A stretch of DNA of 7,165 nt from UBA6776 sp964636785 (GTDB taxonomy: Bacteria > Bdellovibrionota > Bdellovibrionia > Bdellovibrionales > UBA1609): positions 1-7,165 of the forward strand of contig CAZWVK010000126.1 in assembly GCA_964636785.1 (NCBI GenBank), given 5' to 3'. The notes below the pieces were generated by a model. That model saw only the letters and a program-made list of their open reading frames with translations, was not told the DNA's origin and searched no databases. This document shows, piece after piece, positions 1 through 5,506 of this stretch. The translations under genes and the position numbers were made by a program. The number at the start of each line of letters is the position of its first letter. Within the stretch, counting starts at the first letter, position 1.

Positions 1-1
1 T

Positions 2-154
2 GACGTATTCTTTTTCCTCTTGAGATTTGCGCGAAGATTCGATTTCGATCTATCATCGGGGCTTGATCAGAAAATGAAAAAAAATGCAGAAAAATATCCG
101 GTCGAACTTTCTAGAGGTAAGAATAAAAAATACACGGAGCTTAAAGATGAGTAG
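2..154 (+). CDS. MazG-like nucleotide pyrophosphohydrolase (dCTP pyrophosphatase type), 3' end only
   Basis: The frame is open from base 2 to a TAG at 152-154 and gives 50 residues with no start in the window, so this is the C-terminus of a gene that begins to the left. The peptide begins DVFFFLLRFA, continues with GLDQKMKKNAEKYPVELSRG and ends KKYTELKDE. From memory this closely follows the tail of the all-alpha NTP pyrophosphohydrolases such as human DCTPP1 and bacterial MazG-like proteins: an E-x-x-D-V helix, then a K-M-x-x-N-x-x-x-Y-P segment and a terminal K-Y-T-E-L. The first Asp would be the last Mg2+ ligand of the E-x-x-D motif. The family hydrolyses (d)NTPs, often dCTP or modified dCTP, to the monophosphate and PPi in the cytosol, which cleans the nucleotide pool. 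Its last 8 bases overlap the ATG of the next gene (ATGAGTAG), which suggests co-transcription and coupled translation. Only the tail is seen, so substrate specificity is open. Confidence 0.8.
   Translation, partial: DVFFFLLRFARRFDFDLSSGLDQKMKKNAEKYPVELSRGKNKKYTELKDE
135..139 (+). promoter_or_regulatory. Ribosome binding site that fixes the start of the membrane-protein gene
   Basis: CGGAG lies 7 bases before the ATG at 147. The other in-frame ATG, at 84, has no comparable purine-rich motif and would put 21 charged residues in front of the signal peptide. The site lies inside the end of the upstream pyrophosphohydrolase gene. Confidence 0.65.
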
Positions 155-1172
155 ACTTCTTGCACTCGTTTTCCTAATTGTGCCGCATTCGGCCTTTGCA
201 CATGTAAAATGGTTTACAGACCACAGCATCAATCAGCCACCAGTGCACTGGAGCGAACTCAATTATCCATCTTTCTGGTTTCTGTTTCTATTATCTATGA
301 TCACACTCGCGATCTTTGTTTACTTTGATCGAAAATTTGAAAGTTGGAAGCCATATGATCAGGTCAATAAATGGCTCAAAAGTTTTGCGGATCGGTCTGT
401 GGTTGTAGTGCGTGTTTTTACAGGTGCGTCGCTTTTACTGACTTGGCAATCTGATGCGATGATTGCACCCGAATTAGCTATTCCCCATCCTATCTGGGGC
501 TGGTTTCAATTCGCAATTGCGCTTGGTTTGCTACTCTCATATACCACCCCTCTTTCTGGTCTTGGAATGGTTTTTCTTTGGTTTTTTGCAATGACTCAGT
601 ATGGTTTTTTCCACCTACTGGACTATTTAATTTATCCAGCTATCGGTTTGTTCCTTTTATTCTCATCATTTAAGAATCCAAAAGTTTATAATTTACGTGT
701 TCCCACACTTTATATTGGGCTTGGATTCTCACTATGCTGGGCCGCTCTAGAAAAAATATTTCACCCGCACTGGGGACTTGATGTTCTCAGTCAGAAACCG
801 GCTCTCACTATGGGGCTTGATCCTGAATTCTTTTTATTAGCTTGTGCCTTTGTTGAGTTCAGTCTTGGATATCTTCTTATAATTGGGCTTTTACAAAGAC
901 CGTTGGCGCTGACAATAACTTTGGTTTTTATAACGACCACAGCCTTTTTTGGTCGAGTCGAAATCATAGGTCACACCATACTTCACGGGGCACTTATTGC
1001 ATTTATCATTTTAGGTCCTGGAAATTACTATCCACCACCGATTGAATTTCATAAGCGCTTAGGATTAAGATCCGCATTCGCGGCAGTCAATTTTGCAGTA
1101 GTATTTTTGATTCTGGCGCTACCGTATTGGTACTTCTCGCAACGGATATTCGAGCAAAACGTAGGTCATTAA
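147..1172 (+). CDS. Polytopic inner-membrane protein with signal peptide, DoxX/DoxD-like
   Basis: The protein has 341 residues from the ATG at 147; an in-frame ATG at 84 exists but is less likely because the Shine-Dalgarno sequence and hydrophobic leader both point to 147. Residues 1-18 look like a signal peptide with an AFA cleavage site, leaving His19 (HVKWF) as the mature N-terminus. About eight to ten hydrophobic segments follow, near residues 41-60, 85-103, 114-131, 138-153, 158-174, 186-202, 227-248, 252-268, 275-290 and 310-330. The second half (around LEKIFHP, GLDPEFFL, VEFSLGYLLIIGLL and GHTILHG) has the feel of the DoxX/DoxD four-helix module, a family that includes the small subunit of archaeal thiosulfate:quinone oxidoreductase and many uncharacterised proteins. 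His276 and His280 lie inside a predicted membrane segment. No enzymatic role can be assigned. The start overlaps the upstream pyrophosphohydrolase by 8 bases and the stop overlaps the convergent asparaginase stop by 4 bases. Confidence 0.75.
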   Translation: MSRLLALVFLIVPHSAFAHVKWFTDHSINQPPVHWSELNYPSFWFLFLLSMITLAIFVYFDRKFESWKPYDQVNKWLKSFADRSVVVVRVFTGASLLLTWQSDAMIAPELAIPHPIWGWFQFAIALGLLLSYTTPLSGLGMVFLWFFAMTQYGFFHLLDYLIYPAIGLFLLFSSFKNPKVYNLRVPTLYIGLGFSLCWAALEKIFHPHWGLDVLSQKPALTMGLDPEFFLLACAFVEFSLGYLLIIGLLQRPLALTITLVFITTTAFFGRVEIIGHTILHGALIAFIILGPGNYYPPPIEFHKRLGLRSAFAAVNFAVVFLILALPYWYFSQRIFEQNVGH

Positions 1173-2071
1173 AAAATTTGGACTCGCTTTTTATTTTTTG
1201 AGTTTCGCATGGCTCGAAACATTCCGGAGCTATTAAAGCCCATGAATGCCGTTCCCGATGGATCAACTGCAATCACTCCACCAGTTCCACCTTTTTCTTT
1301 CACCTTTTTAAGAACCTCGCTACATGCGTTTTCCAAAGAGAGCTTTCCATACTTTATTAAGGCATGTGCATCAAATCCGCTTACATTCTGGACGAAAACA
1401 CTTCCTGTCCCAGTCGCGGAGATCGCAAGTGTCTTATTGTTTGCATAAGTTCCGGCGCCAATGATTGATGAGTCTGAAACTCGTCCCGGACGTTTATTTG
1501 TTAGGCCACCCGTTGATGTTGCAGCAGCAAGATTTCCATCTGAGTCTAATGCAACAGCACCAACTGTGTGCGAATTATCACTATCATGATCGAGCAGGAC
1601 CAATCCCTCTGCTTTTGCCATGCGAAGATGCTCCACCATTCGCTCCGTGACAAAATAAGAATTGTCGACCAACTCAAGTCCTACATTTTTTGCGAAGATC
1701 TCTGCATCCTTACCACCCAGAATATTATAATGGTCCGACTTTTCCATAATCGATTTAGCAGCTAGAATCGGATTCTTTATCTGCTCAATTAAAGTAACTG
1801 CACCACAAGCTTCTGTTTTCCCGCACATGATCGCCGCATCCATTTGCACTCGACCATCAGAACACAAAACACTTCCGCGGCCAGCATTAAAAAGTGGATC
1901 ATCTTCTAGAAGACGGACCACCTCTGTCACCACCTCGACGGCAGTGCGACCAGACTCGAGCCACTTAAATCCCTTGTCTATATATTCTGAAAGTGATTTT
2001 TCATATTGCTGGTGAAGAGGATCATCATCCTTTATTGCACCAGCACCACCATGGAGCACTAAGGTGATCAT
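1169..2071 (-). CDS. iaaA: Isoaspartyl peptidase / plant-type L-asparaginase (Ntn-hydrolase)
   Basis: The protein has 300 residues, slightly shorter than E. coli IaaA (about 320). It opens with LVLHGGAGAI, has FNAGRGSVL near residues 61-69 and MDAAIM near 77-82. The nucleophile segment is HTVGAVALD with Thr169. Next come TSTGG (185-189), NKRPGRVSDSSIIGAGTYAN (192-211), TGTGSVF (220-226) and GGTGGVIAVD (261-270). The family is made as an inactive precursor that cleaves itself just before the Thr, so here the alpha chain would be 1-168 and the beta chain would start at Thr169. It hydrolyses isoaspartyl dipeptides and L-asparagine in the cytosol; no signal peptide is seen. The residue before Thr169 is His, where Gly or Asp is more usual. 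The start codon follows the stop of the M23 gene by a single base (TAA-G-ATG) with only a weak upstream GAAG, so translation is probably coupled. The stop overlaps the convergent membrane-protein stop in TTAA at 1169-1172. Confidence 0.95.
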   Translation of the reverse strand: MITLVLHGGAGAIKDDDPLHQQYEKSLSEYIDKGFKWLESGRTAVEVVTEVVRLLEDDPLFNAGRGSVLCSDGRVQMDAAIMCGKTEACGAVTLIEQIKNPILAAKSIMEKSDHYNILGGKDAEIFAKNVGLELVDNSYFVTERMVEHLRMAKAEGLVLLDHDSDNSHTVGAVALDSDGNLAAATSTGGLTNKRPGRVSDSSIIGAGTYANNKTLAISATGTGSVFVQNVSGFDAHALIKYGKLSLENACSEVLKKVKEKGGTGGVIAVDPSGTAFMGFNSSGMFRAMRNSKNKKRVQIF

Positions 2072-2072
2072 C

Positions 2073-3398
2073 TTATAGCGCTTCTACAGCTTCACCATCT
2101 ACAGATTCAGAAGCCGGCGAGCGAGAAGCCTCTATTCGCTCCCATTCTGGAAGAGAGGCCAATGCAATGGGAGTCTCTGCTTTAAAATGACTCAAAAGAT
2201 TTTTGGGAACTGGATCTGCCGATGGAAATTTCTGCCCAAGTGGATCAACGTACTGACCATTGCGATAAAATTCAAAGTGCAGATGAGGGCCCGTAGACAT
2301 GCCTGTGGAGCCAACATATCCGATAATCTGACCCTGGCGGACTTTGGCGCCTCTTCGGATTCCTTTAGCATAACCACTCAAATGTTTATATGCCGTTTTA
2401 TATACAGAGTTGTGACGAATTTTAATTGTGTTTCCGCCACCACCTCTGCGCGCAGCCAGAATGACCACTCCATCGCCAACTGCACGAATGGGAGTTCCAG
2501 TAGGTGCCGCATAATCAACACCAAGATGTGGGCGATTCACTTTGAGTATTGGATGAAATCTTTTGCGCTGAAATCGAGAAGAAATTCGTCCAAACTTAAT
2601 CGGACTTTTTAAAAACATTCGCTTTAAGCTGCTACCATCTGGCGCGAAATATCCAAAGTCTTCATCCGATGTACGCAGTAAAACGGCCTGATAAAGCTCT
2701 CCACTGTTTTCATATTCTGCAGCGAGGATTCGCCCCCAGCCATAAGTCTTTCCATTTACCATTGTTTGCTCAACTGAAAGTCTCCAGCGATCGTTCACTT
2801 GAACCTCACGAGCGAAGTCGACCTGCCAAGCAAAGATCTCGGCAAGCTCCGCCGTTAGATTCGGATCCATCTTTGCTGTGATTGCGGACTCCCAGAGAGT
2901 TGATTTCACAACGCCTCGAAAAGTAACAACCCTTGAATCCACCTTCTCTTCGATCTTTCGCGCAACCCATCCTTCAGGGCCTCTTGTGATCTCAAGCTTT
3001 TCAATGGGCGAGAAAAGAAAATAAATTCCACTCAAGCCCTCTTTATTGGCTTCATCACTTACAACGTTGAAACGCGCACCAGGCTTAAGTCGTGCCAGAT
3101 TGGCAAATGGTTTTGCGGCCTCGACGATCTCATGAATCGCAACAGGAGAAACATTCAACGCACGCAGTGCGAGGTAAAGACTTGAGCCACGGGGAACCTT
3201 ATGAGGATAGGCCTTCTCAAGAGGAATGTGAGCCTCTTGGGTCTCTAGCGGAGCCTCCTCAAGAACTGTCGGTTTATTGGGCATCTTGTCGGATGAGAGA
3301 AAAAATCCAAATCCAATGAAAAACGGAATCAACGTAAATAGGGCCATATACTTCCAACGATCAAAACGAAATTTAGTCATGAAAAAGAGGATAAACAT
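2073..3398 (-). CDS. M23 family metallopeptidase, membrane-anchored, MepM/YebA-like peptidoglycan endopeptidase
   Basis: The protein has 441 residues. One hydrophobic stretch near residues 17-35 looks like a signal anchor, placing the rest in the periplasm. Residues about 66-112 (PRGSSLYLALRALNVSP onward) resemble the LysM/OapA-like module of MepM-type proteins. Residues about 160-242 (RGVVKSTLWESA, then LAEIFAWQVDFAREV) are the typical domain just before the catalytic part. The M23 core is complete: H291 and D295 in RPHLGVDYAAP, H339 in YKHL, and H372/H374 in GPHLHFEF, so it should bind zinc and cleave peptide cross-links in peptidoglycan. The C-terminal tail, about 395-441, is acidic and without known motifs. 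A second in-frame ATG at codon 7 (3380) could be the true start; neither has a clear Shine-Dalgarno sequence. It is the first gene of a unit with the asparaginase, separated by one base, and is divergent from the 3504 gene. Confidence 0.95.
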   Translation of the reverse strand: MFILFFMTKFRFDRWKYMALFTLIPFFIGFGFFLSSDKMPNKPTVLEEAPLETQEAHIPLEKAYPHKVPRGSSLYLALRALNVSPVAIHEIVEAAKPFANLARLKPGARFNVVSDEANKEGLSGIYFLFSPIEKLEITRGPEGWVARKIEEKVDSRVVTFRGVVKSTLWESAITAKMDPNLTAELAEIFAWQVDFAREVQVNDRWRLSVEQTMVNGKTYGWGRILAAEYENSGELYQAVLLRTSDEDFGYFAPDGSSLKRMFLKSPIKFGRISSRFQRKRFHPILKVNRPHLGVDYAAPTGTPIRAVGDGVVILAARRGGGGNTIKIRHNSVYKTAYKHLSGYAKGIRRGAKVRQGQIIGYVGSTGMSTGPHLHFEFYRNGQYVDPLGQKFPSADPVPKNLLSHFKAETPIALASLPEWERIEASRSPASESVDGEAVEAL

Positions 3399-3476
3399 GA
3401 AGATTGAAGATGTGAAGCATTAAACGCAAGATCTGCAATCAAGCCTAAAGTCCGGCCTCGATTCTCCGATGAGAAA

Positions 3477-3482
3477 ATTATA
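3477..3482 (-). promoter_or_regulatory. Possible -10 element for the M23/asparaginase unit
   Basis: On the minus strand this reads TATAAT exactly, about 80 bases before the M23 start. No good TTGACA-like -35 stands 16-18 bases upstream, so this rests on the -10 alone. It lies directly before the ribosome binding site of the divergent gene. Confidence 0.25.
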
Positions 3483-3488
3483 CATTTC

Positions 3489-3496
3489 AAAAGGAG
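3489..3496 (+). promoter_or_regulatory. Strong ribosome binding site selecting a GTG start
   Basis: AAAAGGAG stands 7 bases before the GTG at 3504. No in-frame ATG lies nearby, so this site decides the start of the 102-residue protein. Confidence 0.75.
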
Positions 3497-3503
3497 TATT
3501 GCT

Positions 3504-3812
3504 GTGTCTCAGTACGATACTTTAGGACTTCATGACTTTCTACTTCACACACCAGAAAATGGAATAAGAAAGATCCTTGTCGACAGACAAAAAATAACAG
3601 ACGTCCACTGCAATCTCTTGCTTAAGATTGCAAAGAGCTGTTCGCCAGAAGAATTTGCACTTCATTTTGAGAGGCAGGATTTCCCAAAGGTTCGCTTTGG
3701 TCCAGCTGAATCAAAAATCAAAGAGAAATTTTGGGGCGATTGCATCTCTGTGCTTTCAGAGCGTGGGATTCTTCAACCTGCCGTCAGCGGCACACCAAAA
3801 GTCGCAGCCTAA
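3504..3812 (+). CDS. Hypothetical protein, 102 residues, GTG start
   Basis: I do not recognise this family. The reading frame is supported by a near-ideal ribosome binding site 7 bases before GTG, by its place in an otherwise empty gap between two minus-strand genes, and by a balanced soluble composition. There is no signal peptide or membrane segment. The sequence is probably mostly helical, with segments around DTLGLHDFLLH (5-15), NLLLKIAKSC (37-46) and KIKEKFWGDCISVL (71-84). It has three cysteines (36, 46, 80) without metal-site spacing. The tail, about residues 91-102, is low in charge and probably flexible. It is divergent from the M23 gene and ends 12 bases before the convergent membrane-protein stop. 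It may be a small cytosolic regulatory or adaptor protein, but nothing in the sequence shows this. Confidence 0.75.
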   Translation: MSQYDTLGLHDFLLHTPENGIRKILVDRQKITDVHCNLLLKIAKSCSPEEFALHFERQDFPKVRFGPAESKIKEKFWGDCISVLSERGILQPAVSGTPKVAA

Positions 3813-3824
3813 TATCTTATGAAT

Positions 3825-4409
3825 CTACCGCCGCACTCTTCGATCTGCGAGTGCGGCTAAAATGGCTCCCCAAACCAAATGAGATGAAATCAATGCGGCA
3901 TTGTTCTTTCGAGACAATGCTTTCTCTTTGCGGAGCACTTTGAAAATCGGGATCCATCCAGCATAACTATCCAGCCAAACTAAAAAGCCATAAAGCGGTC
4001 CCTTCACGATGGGCTTTGTTTGCGGCAAAAGCCGAGAGAATAATGGATATAATGCACCGAGAGTGGCTCCGTATCCGAAATGATTGGCAGCAAAGAGAAA
4101 GTCAAATCGTTTAGAAGAGTATGGAATTTCAGAATCGAGATCTGCTTTATGGAGCAGACTTTCCGTTACTTCCTCAGGCGGGAGCGGACGACTATAACCC
4201 TTTAAACGTTTTTGTGTTTTCATCATCACAATCGTCATGGGGATCACCGCAATGGCTCCAGCTATCGCACCAATGATCATGGATTCAGAAGCAGAACCAT
4301 TTCCTTCATCACTGTGCATGGCTGCGTTTGAATCTTTAGACCGAACTCCATCACCTATAAATTCTTCTTGAGGAGTATGATCCTGCCCCCAGCGGTTTGC
4401 CTGCTCCAT
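3825..4409 (-). CDS. Small polytopic membrane protein of unknown function
   Basis: The protein has 194 residues from the ATG at 4409. A GTG two codons upstream (4415) is in frame, but it is part of the ribosome binding site, so ATG is preferred. Residues 1-42 are hydrophilic with several acidic residues. Hydrophobic segments follow near 44-64 (SMIIGAIAGAIAVIPMTIVM), 109-127, 136-157 and 171-187. Between the first two is a polar loop with PLPPEEVTESLL (75-86). The tail is very basic (DRRVRR). The Gly-rich first helix and the FGYGATLGALYP and GPLYGFLVW segments recall YagU-like/DUF-type inner-membrane families, but I cannot name one with confidence. It lies 9 bases downstream of the iron-redox gene and should be on the same transcript; it may serve as a membrane partner, though this is only inferred from position. 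Confidence 0.75.
   Translation of the reverse strand: MEQANRWGQDHTPQEEFIGDGVRSKDSNAAMHSDEGNGSASESMIIGAIAGAIAVIPMTIVMMKTQKRLKGYSRPLPPEEVTESLLHKADLDSEIPYSSKRFDFLFAANHFGYGATLGALYPLFSRLLPQTKPIVKGPLYGFLVWLDSYAGWIPIFKVLRKEKALSRKNNAALISSHLVWGAILAALADRRVRR
3830..3857. repeat. GC-rich 9-bp inverted repeat at the convergent gene junction
   Basis: GCCGCACTC (3830-3838) and GAGTGCGGC (3849-3857) are perfect complements around a 10-base loop. The repeat lies 17 bases after the stop of the 102-residue gene and inside the last codons of the convergent membrane-protein gene. No T-run follows on either strand, so it is not a standard intrinsic terminator. It may pause polymerase or protect 3' ends in both directions. 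Confidence 0.45.
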
Positions 4410-4414
4410 CTTCA

Positions 4415-4418
4415 CCTC
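4415..4418 (-). promoter_or_regulatory. Ribosome binding site deciding the start of the membrane-protein gene
   Basis: On the minus strand GAGG directly follows the TGA stop of the iron-redox gene and stands 5 bases before the ATG at 4409 (GAGG-TGAAG-ATG). The alternative GTG start overlaps this motif and would leave no spacer. Confidence 0.65.
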
Positions 4419-5369
4419 TCAATGTTGTTTGAGATTAAACTGCTCGCTGTAACGTTTAAAACATCTTGCTCCGGTGTTCAGGCGAACGAGAGCGCCTTCA
4501 GCAATATATGGAATCAAATCGGGCTCTCGCGCGATCAACGGAAAAATAACTTCTCGATTCCAATCATTCGAATGCTTCACATCCAATGTGGAATGTATCA
4601 AATAGTATCTTTGGCCATTGTGACTGAGACCTAAACGCCTTAGTGCTTTATAAACCTTTTGTGCGCGCCCAGGCGCCGTAAGTTCGATGGCACCTAAAGC
4701 TCCAATGGAGTGATAGGCATAACGACGGTTTGCAGCAAAGCCAATCAAAGCGTTTCCTAAAGATAATGATTCTGGAACGATTTCTTCCAGTGGGCTTTCT
4801 TCCAATTGAAGCTCATCGGCCAATTCCTTAAGCATTAAGCCGTGCATGCCCTTGGATTGGCCCCGGCCCATCTCATCCCAATAGTTACGAGCCATTTCAA
4901 GCTTAGCTTGTGAGGAAAATTTGACCTGTGTCATCGCAAGTAGATCTTCAAATCCAGCTTCGCCAGCAACCTCTTGTTTGATAACCCATTTCATTTCATC
5001 GAGCGTCGCATGACTTTCGAGCCAATCAAAAAGCTTCGTATCCTGGCCCGGTCCGGTTTGTTTTAGATTCTCAAACCACATCATAAAATCTTCTGGATCA
5101 CGCGGCAGTCTCGAGCAGTAATCCCGAGTCTGATTGATCTCCCACTGTAAAACATGCTCTTCCACTTTAAGAGTTTCATGATCAAAACTGAGATTCTCAA
5201 TCCAATCTTCCGATGGAGTTTTGGGGCTGAGACGTTCACGGTTGAATTTTGCGAGCAGACGATGCACTGGTGCAAGTTCCGCAAATCTCGTTTCGAGATT
5301 TATTCTGGGGGGTTGTGATATGGCTAAAAACGGTTTTGGCTTCAAGAGGTCTGGGGTGCTTATTAGCAT
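4419..5369 (-). CDS. Iron-containing redox enzyme family protein (haem-oxygenase-like diiron oxidase fold)
   Basis: The protein has 316 residues, soluble, with no signal peptide. The pattern matches the iron-containing redox enzyme family, part of the haem-oxygenase-like diiron oxidase/oxygenase group. There is an acidic helix VAGEAGFEDLLA (134-145), then EMARNYWDEMGRGQ (158-171) followed by GMHGLML (174-180), then NRRYAYHSIGALGAIEL (214-230), and YYLIHSTLDVKHSNDW (255-270). Likely iron ligands are among E137, E158, E166, H176, E229, H259, D263 and H266; the H-x3-D-x2-H run is typical. Known members of the fold carry out oxidative decarboxylation (UndA) or N-oxygenation of amines and guanidines (SznF), but many are uncharacterised, so substrate and reaction here are unknown. 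The start has AAGGAG 5 bases upstream. It is the first gene of a unit with the small membrane protein and is divergent from the DDAH-like gene. Confidence 0.85.
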   Translation of the reverse strand: MLISTPDLLKPKPFLAISQPPRINLETRFAELAPVHRLLAKFNRERLSPKTPSEDWIENLSFDHETLKVEEHVLQWEINQTRDYCSRLPRDPEDFMMWFENLKQTGPGQDTKLFDWLESHATLDEMKWVIKQEVAGEAGFEDLLAMTQVKFSSQAKLEMARNYWDEMGRGQSKGMHGLMLKELADELQLEESPLEEIVPESLSLGNALIGFAANRRYAYHSIGALGAIELTAPGRAQKVYKALRRLGLSHNGQRYYLIHSTLDVKHSNDWNREVIFPLIAREPDLIPYIAEGALVRLNTGARCFKRYSEQFNLKQH

Positions 5370-5374
5370 TACAT

Positions 5375-5380
5375 CTCCTT
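5375..5380 (-). promoter_or_regulatory. Ribosome binding site of the iron-redox gene
   Basis: AAGGAG on the minus strand, 5 bases before the ATG at 5369. This is a consensus site and confirms the chosen start. Confidence 0.75.
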
Positions 5381-5394
5381 AAGTTCGGCCACTT

Positions 5395-5423
5395 AATATA
5401 TAAGAACCGCTGCCAGAGATGAA
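5395..5423 (-). promoter_or_regulatory. Candidate sigma70-type promoter for the iron-redox unit
   Basis: On the minus strand TATATT (5400-5395) matches five of six -10 bases. A weak TTCATC (5423-5418) stands 17 bases upstream as a possible -35. The implied transcript would have a leader of about 20 bases carrying the AAGGAG site. The -35 is poor, so this is tentative. Confidence 0.35.
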
Positions 5424-5439
5424 TCCAATGACTGTGAGA

Positions 5440-5486
5440 TAAAAGTGAAAAAAAGAACACTTTTAAAATCTCGTGCTTTAAAAGTA
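5440..5486. repeat. Three TAAAAGTR motifs in alternating orientation (two overlapping inverted repeats)
   Basis: TAAAAGTG at 5440-5447, its exact complement CACTTTTA at 5458-5465, and TAAAAGTA at 5479-5486. The first two form a perfect 8-bp inverted repeat with a 10-base spacer. The second and third form a perfect 9-bp inverted repeat (ACTTTTAAA 5459-5467, TTTAAAAGT 5477-5485) with a 9-base spacer. They lie 21 to 67 bases before the start of the DDAH-like gene, in the divergent promoter region. This could be an operator for a dimeric regulator, or alternative leader hairpins. Confidence 0.5.
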
Positions 5487-5506
5487 AATTTGATAAGTCA
5501 GATAAC

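Larger units (their letters stand above)
5370..5506. other. Divergent intergenic promoter region
   Basis: This 137-bp AT-rich gap separates the starts of the iron-redox gene (minus) and the DDAH-like gene (plus). It holds the iron-redox ribosome binding site, a TATATT element for that gene, and the TAAAAGTR motif array nearer the DDAH-like gene. No convincing -35/-10 pair is seen for the plus-strand gene, although the motif array lies where one would be. Confidence 0.6.

Noticed and set aside
84..146. Upstream ATG at 84 as the start of the membrane protein
   Set aside because: It lacks a ribosome binding site, lies within the coding sequence of the preceding gene, and would place a charged stretch before a good signal peptide.
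1171..1199. AAAAAAT (1171-1177) and ATTTTTT (1193-1199) as an intrinsic terminator between the convergent genes
   Set aside because: The stem is entirely A-T and the loop is long, so it would be too weak; it is more likely AT-rich composition within the asparaginase C-terminus (KNKK codons).
1202..1220. GTTTCG/CGAAAC 6-bp inverted repeat with a 7-base loop
   Set aside because: It lies inside the asparaginase coding sequence, is short, and is not followed by a T-run on either strand in the needed position.
2187..2612. Open frame of 141 codons on the plus strand
   Set aside because: It is opposite the catalytic domain of the M23 peptidase, has no ribosome binding site and a composition typical of antisense frames.
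3478..3484. TTATACA as a -10 for the 102-residue gene
   Set aside because: Transcription would begin at or inside the AAAAGGAG ribosome binding site, leaving no room for it in the transcript.
4368..4634. Open frame of 88 codons on the plus strand across the junction of the minus-strand pair
   Set aside because: It is antisense to two well-supported genes and has no recognisable motif or start signal.
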